Source of the DNA: Beijerinckiaceae bacterium
GTDB lineage: Bacteria > Pseudomonadota > Alphaproteobacteria > Rhizobiales > Beijerinckiaceae
NCBI GenBank assembly: GCA_021324915.1
Contig: JAJPIC010000010.1
Location: 1 to 64,000, forward strand
Direction of reading: 5' to 3'
Length of the DNA: 64,000 nt
The notes under the pieces are model-generated. The model was not told the origin of the DNA and did no database searches. It was given only the letters and a program-made list of their open reading frames with translations. Position numbers and translations under genes: made by a program. How positions within the stretch are numbered: the first letter of the stretch is position 1; every line of letters begins with the position of its first letter. Positions 53,301 through 61,738 of the stretch are shown in pieces.

Positions 53301-54701
53301 TTGCGCGCTCCCCAGAAAAAAAGAGTCCGCGCAAAACCGGTTGTCGTCTCTGCGCGATTACGCACCCGCATCCGTCTCGAAGCTCAGGCGAATGGCGAGA
53401 TCGTCGCCCGTTTCGAAGGCCAATCAATAGGACTTGGGCGATTCAGCGCGGCAACGGCAGAACGCGCCATGGATTTGGCGCACGGCCTGCCGCTCGCCTC
53501 TTTCGCCGGCAGGAAAACGATCGACAAAGAGATCGATCTTCTGGTGCGGCGTCTGGCGAGCCAGGGCTTTGTCGAATATTGCCTCGGACGCGCGGGCGAA
53601 GCGGAAATCGTGATCGAACCGCAAGTTCCCGACTATTGGCCTGCCATACCACAGCTTAGAGAGACGGATACGCTCGTCCTGTCGCGCTTTGCCTATTTGC
53701 GGCGGCGAGGCGATGAACTCGTGCTGGAATCGCCGCGCGCCGGCGCCCTGTTCAGAATTTGTGACCCGAACATCGCCGCCTCGTTAGCCCTGCTCTCGAG
53801 CCCGCGCCAGATCAAGAACCTGCGCCGCCAGGAGAATTTTCCCGGACCGGCACTCTTTGCTCTGCTCCTCGATTGCCGAATTCTCCTCAAGATCCGAGCG
53901 GGCGAGAACGGGCTGCGCCCGCAGGAAGGCGACGCCAACCTCGTTCTTTGGGATTTTCACGATCTTCTCTTCCATGCGCGCAGCACGGCGGGCCGGCACG
54001 CCAATCCGCTCGGCGGAACTTATCCGCATAGCGGGACCATTCCTCCCCTGCCCGCACTGCGGCCGGGCTGGCCGGGCAAGAAAATCGATCTCGGGCATCT
54101 GCCGCTCCTGCCCCTTGCGAAGCTCTTGCGCACACGCCATTCGACGCGAAGCTTCGACGAGCGGCGCCCGATTACCCTTGCCGAGCTTTCGCAATTTCTT
54201 CATGCCACGGCACGCGTCCTCTCGACTGTTATCGATGGCGAAGGCGGCCACGCGCCGAGGCCCTATGCATCGGCTGGCGCCGCCTATGAGCTAGAGCTCT
54301 ATCTCTCGGTCAACGCGTGCGAAGGACTGGCGCGCGGCTTCTATCATTACGATGCGAACGGCCATGCTTTGGTACCGATCGACGTTCCCGCGCAATCCGT
54401 CGAGGCGCAGCTCATAGGCGCGCAATTCGCAATGGGCGCACCAACCGCACCGCAGATCCTCGTCACCATCGCCGCGCGGTTCGGACGGGTTGCATGGAAA
54501 TATAGTTCGGTCGCCTATGCGCTGATCTTGAAGGATGCCGGCGTTCTGATGCAGACCTTCTATCTGGTCGCAACCGAGATGCGGCTTGGCGGTTGCGCGG
54601 TAGGGATCACCGACATCGAGCTCTTCGCCAAAATGACGGGGATCGAATTCCATGTCGAAGGCCCGGTCGGCCAATTCGCGCTCGGCCGCCCGTCGGCTTA
54701 A
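53301..54701 (+). CDS. SagB-like flavin dehydrogenase (azoline oxidase)
   Basis: A protein of about 466 residues. The N-terminal 220 residues match the SagB N-domain; the C-terminal part is a nitroreductase-fold FMN domain with RTRHSTRSFDERRPITLAEL, PRPYASAGAAYELELYLSVN and DAGVLMQTFYLVATEMRLGG. In TOMM pathways this enzyme oxidises azolines to thiazoles/oxazoles using FMN. The start is uncertain: no ATG lies at the right place, and TTG at 53301, just after a GAGGGCGG and eight bases after the ycaO stop, is my choice. An ATG at 53214 inside ycaO or at 53469 are alternatives. It ends before a palindromic repeat. Confidence 0.86.
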   Translation: MRAPQKKRVRAKPVVVSARLRTRIRLEAQANGEIVARFEGQSIGLGRFSAATAERAMDLAHGLPLASFAGRKTIDKEIDLLVRRLASQGFVEYCLGRAGEAEIVIEPQVPDYWPAIPQLRETDTLVLSRFAYLRRRGDELVLESPRAGALFRICDPNIAASLALLSSPRQIKNLRRQENFPGPALFALLLDCRILLKIRAGENGLRPQEGDANLVLWDFHDLLFHARSTAGRHANPLGGTYPHSGTIPPLPALRPGWPGKKIDLGHLPLLPLAKLLRTRHSTRSFDERRPITLAELSQFLHATARVLSTVIDGEGGHAPRPYASAGAAYELELYLSVNACEGLARGFYHYDANGHALVPIDVPAQSVEAQLIGAQFAMGAPTAPQILVTIAARFGRVAWKYSSVAYALILKDAGVLMQTFYLVATEMRLGGCAVGITDIELFAKMTGIEFHVEGPVGQFALGRPSA

Positions 54702-54706
54702 TTGCG

Positions 54707-54774
54707 GCATGATCCTAAAAAGTCTGCCCTCGGACTCGATCCGAGGATGGGACTCTTTTCCGACAAGATCATGC
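54707..54774. repeat. Palindromic element with an internal hairpin (GCATGATC family)
   Basis: The ends are GCATGATCCTAAAAAG and TTTTCCGACAAGATCATGC. In place of the usual core there is a perfect hairpin CCTCGGA-CTCGA-TCCGAGG at 54728-54746. It starts five bases after the dehydrogenase stop and may act as a transcript end for the RiPP locus. Confidence 0.85.
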
Positions 54775-54787
54775 TCGAACAGGATCC

Positions 54788-55606
54788 TCATCCGGCTGAG
54801 CGAGGCGCCCCGTCCGAGAAGAAAAAGCCCAGGGGCTTACGCCGCCTGTCGATCAGGGCGAAAACGGCGCCCTGCGGATCGATGCAGTGAGCGATTTGCG
54901 CGCCGCCCGGCACGATTGTCGGGCCGTAGAGAATTTGGCCGCCGTTCGCCACCACGCGCCCGGCCGTCGCCTCGATATCTTCGATATTGAAATAATAGAG
55001 CCAGAAGGCAAAAGGCAATGTGGCAGGCTTGTCGAACATGCCGCCGATCTCTTCGCCTTGCGCCGAGAATTGCTGATACGTCCCCATCACGCCGAAATGA
55101 GATTCGGTTTTCTGCCAGCCGAAGAGCGCGCCATAGAAGGCGAGCGCCTTCTGCCAGTCTGCCGCCAGCAATTCGTGCCAGCCGACGTGACCCGGCGCAC
55201 CAGGCTCGGCAGGCGGCGTCTCCCCGGATTTCATGCCCTTGACCAAAGCCAGCGTCGCCGTTTGCGGATCGGCAATGATCGAGAAGCGGCTGACATCGGG
55301 AACGTCGGTCGGCGCGACGTGCACGCTTGCGCCGAGCTCGCGCGCACGCGCAACGGCCGCATCGACATTATCGACGCCGACATAGCCCAGCCAGTTCGGC
55401 GGCACGCCTCTTGTCGCCGCTTCAGCCGGAAGCCGCATGACGCCGGCGACCGGGACATCGTTTGCGGCAAAGAGGCTGTAGACGAGATCGGAGGTCGACG
55501 CATCGCGGGTGTTCCAGCCCAGGACCTCGGCATAGAAGGCCTTGGCCTTGTCGACATCCGTCGTCATCAGCTCGTACCAGACGAAACGGCCGTGAGAATT
55601 CGGCAT
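54788..55606 (-). CDS. VOC family protein with two glyoxalase-like domains
   Basis: A 272-residue tandem VOC protein. Domain 1 (about 4-125) begins HGRFVWYELMTTDVDKAKAFYAEVLGW; domain 2 (about 138-262) begins GHVGWHELLAADWQKALAFYGALFGW. Both are typical of glyoxalase/bleomycin-resistance/dioxygenase superfamily members. The substrate is unknown. The start at 55606 (MPNSHGRF) follows CGGAG; an ATG six codons upstream is possible. It is convergent with the RiPP locus. Whether it protects from the RiPP product cannot be told. Confidence 0.87.
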   Translation of the reverse strand: MPNSHGRFVWYELMTTDVDKAKAFYAEVLGWNTRDASTSDLVYSLFAANDVPVAGVMRLPAEAATRGVPPNWLGYVGVDNVDAAVARARELGASVHVAPTDVPDVSRFSIIADPQTATLALVKGMKSGETPPAEPGAPGHVGWHELLAADWQKALAFYGALFGWQKTESHFGVMGTYQQFSAQGEEIGGMFDKPATLPFAFWLYYFNIEDIEATAGRVVANGGQILYGPTIVPGGAQIAHCIDPQGAVFALIDRRRKPLGFFFSDGAPRSAG

Positions 55607-55872
55607 GAAGGCGCTCCGCGACATTTCCGTCCGATTATATGCGATTTCCGCAGCCGACCGCTCCTCCGGTTTGCCGGCAAAGAGACAGAGCTGGCTCGTT
55701 AGCCACGTTCCCGGACGAGCCCGCAAAAGCGGGCGAAGATCCGGGATCCGGCACTGTCGGACCAAAGTTACGTGCTGTTGTTCCGGATCCGGCCCGGGCG
55801 CTTGGCGGCCGGGAAAGCGGCGGCCTCCTTCGCCGCTCGCGCTCCCGATCCGCTCAGCTATAGGGAGCGGAT

Positions 55873-58506
55873 TCACTCGGCCGCGCGCAGCCGATGGGTC
55901 TCGATGAGCCCCTTGATCTCGGCGCGGCAGGAGCCGCAATTGGTCCCCGCCTGCAGGCGCTCGCCGACCGCCTCGAGGCTCGCGCATCCGGCCTGTACCG
56001 CGGCGGCGATCTGATTGGCGCCGACGCCGAAACAACTGCAGATCAAGGCGCCGCGATCGGCGAGGCCGCGCGCCGGCCGCCCCGCGATGACGCGGTAGCG
56101 CGCCGCCGGATTGGGAAAAGTCGCATTCAATTGCTCGACTGCCCAATTGCGCGACACCGCGACCGGCTTCGAGCCTAAGAACAAAGCGCCGACCAGCCTC
56201 TCTTCATCGAAGAATGCAAAGCGCCGCAGTCCGGCACTCTCGTCGTGATAGGCAAGAACATCCGCCGCGCGCCCGATGAGCCGCTCGGCGAAATCCGCCC
56301 AGTCGCGCTCCGCCGCGAAAGCGAGTTCGAGCCGCCAGCCGCCTGCGCATCTGGCGAGCGCCCAATAATCCGCCAGCAAGTTCTTCGACCGTTCGCGCAG
56401 GACTGCAAAACCATAGAATGCTGCGGGAAAGCGCGCGATGCGGACGCGCGCGCTCTTGGAGGCCGGCTGGCCCGAATGAGGATCGGTTGCGCCCGGCACG
56501 AGAAGCGAGACGCGCGCCTGCGCGGCAAACTGATCGTTCCAATGGATCGGAACGAAGACCGTGCCACGGCTTTGCCGCGATGAGATCAGGGCGCGGACGA
56601 TAATCGATCGGCCGGCACTCGAAATGCGCACGAGGTCCGCGTCAGCGATACGGAAGCGCGCGGCATCCTCCGGATTGATCTCGACAAAAGGTTCCGCCAG
56701 ATGTTGCGAGAGGCGCGCGCTTTTTCCGGTGCGCGTCATCGTATGCCAATGATCGCGCACGCGGCCGGTGTTGAGAACGAGCTCCGCCGTTTCGGTGCTC
56801 GCCGGCAGCACAGGCGCAATGAAGCGCGCCTTGCCGTTCGGCGTGAAGAAGCCGCCATCGGCAAAGAAGCGCGTTTCGCGCGGCTCGCCGTTTCGATACG
56901 GCCATTGAAATGGCGCGAGCCGCTCGAACTCTTCACGTTTGATCTCCGCGACGGCACCGATGTCGAAAGCGCGCGTGCCATCATTCTCGAACGCGGAGAG
57001 CGCCGCATGTTCGGCGAAAATCTCCGCCGGGAATCGATAGGAGAAGGCCTCAGTGAAACCCATGCGCCGCGCGACCTGGCAAATGATCTGCCAGTCCGGA
57101 CGCGCCTCGCCGGGCAATGGCAGAAAGGCGCGCTGACGCGAAATGCGCCGCTCGGAATTGGTGAGCGTGCCGTCCTTCTCGCCCCAACCGGCAGCCGGCA
57201 GAGCGACATGCGCATGGCGCAGCGTATCGGTCGTCGCTTCGACGTCGGAGACAACGACGAAAGGGCAGGATTTGAGGCCCGCTTCGACCAAGGCGGAATC
57301 GGGAAGCGAATCGACCGGATTGGTGGCCATGATCCAGATCGCCTTGATGCGGCCCTCGGAAACCGCGCGGAACATGTCCACGGCCTTGCGGCCCGGCCGT
57401 TCGGCCATCCTCGGCGCCTGCCAGAATCGCCGCACGCGATCGCGATCTTTCGGATTCTCGATCTCCATATGCGCGGCGAGAACATTGGCGAATCCGCCGA
57501 CCTCGCGCCCGCCCATTGCATTGGGCTGGCCGGTCACCGAGAACGGCCCCATGCCGGGCTTGCCGATACGTCCCGTCGCCAAATGGCAATTGATGATGGC
57601 ATTGACCTTGTCGGTTCCGGACGAGGATTGGTTGACGCCCTGGCTATAGACAGTGACCACTTTTTCCGTGCGCGCGAAGAGCCCATAGAAGATCGTGAGC
57701 TCGTCGACCGAGAGGCCCGTACTGGCAGAGATGTCGGAGAGACTGAGCGAGCGCGCCGCCTCGAGCGCTGTCTCGAAACCATTCGTATGATTTCCGACAT
57801 AGGTGCGGTCGACCGCGTCCTGATCGGCAATGGAGGCCAGCAAGCCGGAAAAGAGCGCGACGTCGCCGTCGGCGCGGATGGCAAGATGAAGATCGGCGAT
57901 ATCCGCGGTCATCGTCCGGCGCGGATCGACGAGCACGACGCGCATCTGCGGATTCTTCTGCTTGGCCGCGGCGATGCGCTGATAAAGGACAGGATGGCAC
58001 CAGGCGAGATTGCTGCCGACGAGTACGATGAGATCGGCGCATTCCAGATCTTCATAACAGCCCGGCACGACATCGGCGCCGAAGGCGCGCCTATGTCCGG
58101 CGACGGACGACGCCATGCAGAGCCGCGAATTGGTGTCGATATTCGCGGAGCCGATGTAGCCCTTCATCAGCTTGTTGGCGACGTAGTAATCTTCCGTCAG
58201 AAATTGTCCGGAAACGTAAAAGGCGATCGACTCCGGTCCATGCTCGGCGAGCGTTCGCGAGAATGTCGAGGCGACGAGATCGAGCGCTTCGTCCCAAGTC
58301 GCGCGGCGCCCTTCGATTTTCGGATGGAGCAGGCGCGTCTCGAGGCCGATCGTTTCGCCGAGCGCCGATCCTTTCGAACAGAGCCGGCCGAAATTGGCCG
58401 GATGATCCGGATCGCCGCTGAGATTCACCTTCCCATCCACTTTTTCGGCCAGGACTCCGCATCCCACGCCGCAATAGGGACAGGTGGTACGAATCATTTG
58501 CCTCAT
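55873..58506 (-). CDS. nasA: Assimilatory nitrate reductase catalytic subunit
   Basis: NasA reduces nitrate to nitrite in the cytoplasm for nitrogen assimilation. The 877-residue protein starts with the [4Fe-4S] motif TTCPYCGVGCGV plus RLCSKG (Cys9, 12, 16, 43), has the molybdopterin domains (about 60-680; LVGSNLAWCHPV, GPFSVTGQPNAMGGREVGG, IWIMATNPVDSLPD) and ends with a BFD-like [2Fe-2S] domain (about 825-870; CSCFGVGANQIAAAV and NCGSC). The extra segment (about 680-820) lies between these. The C-terminal cluster is the likely electron entry. It lies one base after the nirD stop and ends the operon. Confidence 0.95.
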   Translation of the reverse strand: MRQMIRTTCPYCGVGCGVLAEKVDGKVNLSGDPDHPANFGRLCSKGSALGETIGLETRLLHPKIEGRRATWDEALDLVASTFSRTLAEHGPESIAFYVSGQFLTEDYYVANKLMKGYIGSANIDTNSRLCMASSVAGHRRAFGADVVPGCYEDLECADLIVLVGSNLAWCHPVLYQRIAAAKQKNPQMRVVLVDPRRTMTADIADLHLAIRADGDVALFSGLLASIADQDAVDRTYVGNHTNGFETALEAARSLSLSDISASTGLSVDELTIFYGLFARTEKVVTVYSQGVNQSSSGTDKVNAIINCHLATGRIGKPGMGPFSVTGQPNAMGGREVGGFANVLAAHMEIENPKDRDRVRRFWQAPRMAERPGRKAVDMFRAVSEGRIKAIWIMATNPVDSLPDSALVEAGLKSCPFVVVSDVEATTDTLRHAHVALPAAGWGEKDGTLTNSERRISRQRAFLPLPGEARPDWQIICQVARRMGFTEAFSYRFPAEIFAEHAALSAFENDGTRAFDIGAVAEIKREEFERLAPFQWPYRNGEPRETRFFADGGFFTPNGKARFIAPVLPASTETAELVLNTGRVRDHWHTMTRTGKSARLSQHLAEPFVEINPEDAARFRIADADLVRISSAGRSIIVRALISSRQSRGTVFVPIHWNDQFAAQARVSLLVPGATDPHSGQPASKSARVRIARFPAAFYGFAVLRERSKNLLADYWALARCAGGWRLELAFAAERDWADFAERLIGRAADVLAYHDESAGLRRFAFFDEERLVGALFLGSKPVAVSRNWAVEQLNATFPNPAARYRVIAGRPARGLADRGALICSCFGVGANQIAAAVQAGCASLEAVGERLQAGTNCGSCRAEIKGLIETHRLRAAE

Positions 58507-58507
58507 C

Positions 58508-58828
58508 TTACGCCGCGTGAGCTTCGAGCGCGAGAAAGAGGCGATCGCCTTCCTTCCTGATCGGAATCGTGCGCACCTCGCCCTCGTCGGCGCCGAGCGC
58601 CTTCCCCGTCTCCAGCGAGATGACGAAACTGTGCAGCGGACACGTCACCGCCGTGCCGTGCACGATACCTTGGCTCAGCGGGCCGCCGCGATGCGGGCAA
58701 TGATCCTCGAGCGCGAAGACGGAATCGTCCATCGTGCGGAATATGGCGATGCGGCCGCGCGGCGTCACCACGCAGCGTGCACCGCGGCGCGGAATATCCG
58801 CAATCGCGCCGATTTCGATCCAGACCAT
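58508..58828 (-). CDS. nirD: Nitrite reductase small subunit
   Basis: A 106-residue Rieske-type protein that partners NirB. The [2Fe-2S] ligands are Cys44-x-His46 (DHCPHRGGPLS) and Cys63-x-x-His66 (VTCPLHSFVISLETG). It lies four bases after the nirB stop, and nasA follows immediately. Confidence 0.95.
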   Translation of the reverse strand: MVWIEIGAIADIPRRGARCVVTPRGRIAIFRTMDDSVFALEDHCPHRGGPLSQGIVHGTAVTCPLHSFVISLETGKALGADEGEVRTIPIRKEGDRLFLALEAHAA

Positions 58829-58832
58829 CGCC

Positions 58833-61283
58833 CTACTCCGCCGCTTGCGCGAATTCGAGAACCTTCATCGGCCTATATTCGTGCTTGTCTTTGCCCGAGG
58901 CACGTTCGGACCAGGGATCGACTTGCGCGAATTTCTGCGAGAAGACGAACCGGTCGAAATAAGCTTGACGCTTGACCTTGTCTTCGAGGATCTGTCGCCG
59001 GATCTCGGCGAGGCCGACGCGCTTCGCCCATTTGTAGATCCGCTCGAGATAGCGCGCCTGTTCGCGGTACATTTGGACGAGCGCGACGATCACCTCGAGC
59101 GCCTCATCTTCGCTCGGCACCAGGCCCAAGACTTCCGTGCCCTTGATGTCGAGACCTGCCGCGCCGGCAAAATGGATCTCGTAGCCTGAATCGACGCAGA
59201 TGACGCCCACATCCTTGCAGGTCGCTTCCGCACAATTGCGCGGGCAGCCGGAGACGCCCATTTTCACTTTCGCCGGCGTCCATGATCCCCACATGAACTT
59301 CTCGATCCTGACGCCGAGACGCGTCGAATCCTGTGTGCCGAAACGGCACCATTCGGATCCCACGCAGGTCTTCACCGTTCTTATTCCCTTTGCATAAGCA
59401 TGGCCCGAGACGAATCCGGCCTTGCCGAGATCGGCCCAGACGGCAGGCAGGTCCTCCTTCTTCACGCCCAGCATGTCGATTCGCTGGCCGCCGGTGACTT
59501 TCACGGTCGGAATGTTGAACTTCTCGACGACGTCGGCGATCGCGCGCAATTCCTTGGCGCTCGTCACGCCGCCCCACATGCGCGGCACGACCGAATAGGT
59601 TCCATCCTTCTGGATATTGGCGTGCGCCCGTTCGTTGATGAAGCGCGATTGATAATCGTCGGCGTATTCGTCCGGCCATTCGCAGACGAGATAATAATTG
59701 AGCGCCGGCCGGCATCTGGCGCAGCCGCACGACGTCTTCCATTCGAGCTCCTGCATGACGGCCGGAATGGTCTTGAGCTTCTTCGCCTTGATGAGGCGGC
59801 GCACGTCATCGTGCCCGAGGCTCGTGCACGAACACATGGGCTGCACGGCGACAGGACTATAGGCTTCCCCGAGCGCGAGCTTTAAGAGCTGTTCGACAAG
59901 CCCGGTGCAGGAGCCGCACGAGGCCGAGGCTTTCGTATGAGCGCGCACCTCTTCGAGCGAGGTGAGATTTTTGGCCGCAATTGCGCCGGTGATCTTTCCC
60001 TTGCACACGCCGTTGCAGCCGCAGATCTCCGCATCATCCGGCAAGGCTGCAACGGCCGCCATAGGGTCGAGGGGGGCGCTCCCCTGATAGGCCTGTCCGA
60101 AGATGAGCGTCTCGCGCATCTCCGAAATATCGGTGCCTTTCTTCTTCAGATCGTTGAACCACGCGCCGTCGGCGGTCTCGCCGAAGAGAACCGTGCCGAC
60201 GATGCGGTTGTCCTTGAGGATAAGGCGCTTGTAGATGCCGGCCGCGGCATCGCGCAGCACGATCTCTTCGCGCTCCTCCCCGTCAGCAAAATCGCCGAGC
60301 GAGAAGACTTCGATGCCGGTCACTTTGAGCTTCGTCGGCGTGTCGCTATGGGCGAAACCCGCGCCCGCGCGGCACGCGAGGCGCAGAGCGGCGACCCGCG
60401 CCATTTCATAAAGCGGCGCGACCAGCCCATAGACATGGCCGCTGACTTCGGCACATTCGCCGAGCGCCAGAATGTCGGGGTCGGACGTCTGCATAAAGGC
60501 ATCGACGAGAATGCCGCGATTGACCTCGAGGCCGGCGCGTTTTGCGAGGCCTGCATTGGGCTTGATGCCGGCCGCCATCACGACGAGGGTGGCGGGAATG
60601 AGTCTTCCGTCCGCGAGCTCGATGGCTTCGGCTCTGCGCTCGCCGTGGATCGCCTTGGTATTGGCTTTGGTGATGACTTTGATGCCGCGCTCTTCAATCG
60701 CCTTCTGCAGAAGATAGCCGGCTGCGGAATCGAGTTGTCGCTCCATCAGGGTCGGCATGAGATGCAGCACGGTGACGTCCATGCCGCGCTCCTTGAGCCC
60801 CGCCGCCGCCTCGAGACCCAAGAGGCCGCCCCCGATGACCACCGCCTTCGCCCGCGATTGTGCAGCGAGCAGCATGGCGTTGACATCGTCGAGATCGCGA
60901 TAGGTGAGCACACCTGCGAGATCGTGGCCCGGCACAGGAAGGATCAGTGGCACCGAGCCCGTGGCAATGACGAGTTTGTCGTAGTACTCGACGACGCCTT
61001 TGTCGGAGGTGACAAACTTGGCGGCGCGATCGATCGAGACGATCTTGTGGCCCTTATAGAGCGTGATGCCGTTCTTGATATACCAGCCATCGCCGTGAAT
61101 GATGATCTGCTCGTAATCCTTTTCGCCCGAGAGCACGGGCGAGAGCATGATCCGGTCGTAATTGACGCGCGGCTCGGCATTGAAGATCGTGATTTGATAG
61201 CGATCCGGCGCCTCGGCGAGCAAATGTTCGAGCATGCGGCCGGGTGCCATGCCGTTGCCGATGATGACGAGTTTCTCTGTCAT
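58833..61283 (-). CDS. nirB: Nitrite reductase [NAD(P)H] large subunit
   Basis: NirB reduces nitrite to ammonium by six electrons from NADH. The 816-residue protein has an FAD/NADH module (VIIGNGMAPGRMLEHLL at the start, KAVVIGGGLLGLEAAAGLKERG), two BFD-type cysteine regions (CGCNGVCKG, CSCTSLGHDDVRR, CGCARCRP), and the sulfite/nitrite reductase part whose siroheme-[4Fe-4S] cysteines are CVGSEWCRFGTQDS and GVSGCPRNCAEATCKD. It heads nirBD-nasA, following the globin gene by about nine bases. Confidence 0.97.
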   Translation of the reverse strand: MTEKLVIIGNGMAPGRMLEHLLAEAPDRYQITIFNAEPRVNYDRIMLSPVLSGEKDYEQIIIHGDGWYIKNGITLYKGHKIVSIDRAAKFVTSDKGVVEYYDKLVIATGSVPLILPVPGHDLAGVLTYRDLDDVNAMLLAAQSRAKAVVIGGGLLGLEAAAGLKERGMDVTVLHLMPTLMERQLDSAAGYLLQKAIEERGIKVITKANTKAIHGERRAEAIELADGRLIPATLVVMAAGIKPNAGLAKRAGLEVNRGILVDAFMQTSDPDILALGECAEVSGHVYGLVAPLYEMARVAALRLACRAGAGFAHSDTPTKLKVTGIEVFSLGDFADGEEREEIVLRDAAAGIYKRLILKDNRIVGTVLFGETADGAWFNDLKKKGTDISEMRETLIFGQAYQGSAPLDPMAAVAALPDDAEICGCNGVCKGKITGAIAAKNLTSLEEVRAHTKASASCGSCTGLVEQLLKLALGEAYSPVAVQPMCSCTSLGHDDVRRLIKAKKLKTIPAVMQELEWKTSCGCARCRPALNYYLVCEWPDEYADDYQSRFINERAHANIQKDGTYSVVPRMWGGVTSAKELRAIADVVEKFNIPTVKVTGGQRIDMLGVKKEDLPAVWADLGKAGFVSGHAYAKGIRTVKTCVGSEWCRFGTQDSTRLGVRIEKFMWGSWTPAKVKMGVSGCPRNCAEATCKDVGVICVDSGYEIHFAGAAGLDIKGTEVLGLVPSEDEALEVIVALVQMYREQARYLERIYKWAKRVGLAEIRRQILEDKVKRQAYFDRFVFSQKFAQVDPWSERASGKDKHEYRPMKVLEFAQAAE

Positions 61284-61292
61284 GATTGATCC

Positions 61293-61712
61293 TCAGGCAG
61301 CCGCCATGCCATAGGCCTCGGCGATCATCGCGCCCGAGAGCAGGCCATAGGCGGCAATCCACGCCTCGCGCGTCTCTGGGGTGAACTCGTCGCCGAGACC
61401 TTTTTCCAGCGTAAAGATCAAGGCTTCCCCGACCGGTCTGTAATGTCCGGGCTTTACGCCATAGGCGACATGCCGCACGGCGAGGCTTTTGGCGGCGGGA
61501 AGAATCGCATCGAGATTCTTCAGCCCGTTGACGACCGCGCCGAGCGTCGCCATCAGCTTGCGCCCCTGCTCTTGCATGTCGCCCTTGAAAAGTAGCCTCA
61601 CTTCCGGTGTGGTCTCGAAGAGCCGCCCATAGAAGAGAGTTGCGGCGGCGTCCGCGATCGGCGCGACCTTGGCGAAGGAGTCCTGAACGAGGTCGATTTG
61701 CTTCGGAGTCAT
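61293..61712 (-). CDS. Single-domain globin
   Basis: A 139-residue bacterial haemoglobin of the Vitreoscilla/flavohaemoglobin type without a reductase domain. The pattern is MTPKQIDLVQDSFAKVAPIA, LFYGRLFE (Tyr28, the B10 position) and AVRHVAYGVKPGHY (His81, proximal haem ligand). The ATG at 61712 is favoured, as AGGAG lies six bases upstream; the ATG six bases earlier overlaps that site. Globins in nitrate assimilation operons are thought to deal with nitric oxide or to help haem/electron supply; here that is inference from its place between the transporter and nirB. Confidence 0.92.
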   Translation of the reverse strand: MTPKQIDLVQDSFAKVAPIADAAATLFYGRLFETTPEVRLLFKGDMQEQGRKLMATLGAVVNGLKNLDAILPAAKSLAVRHVAYGVKPGHYRPVGEALIFTLEKGLGDEFTPETREAWIAAYGLLSGAMIAEAYGMAAA

Positions 61713-61738
61713 GTGCATCTCCTGTTGCGATCGGGAAC

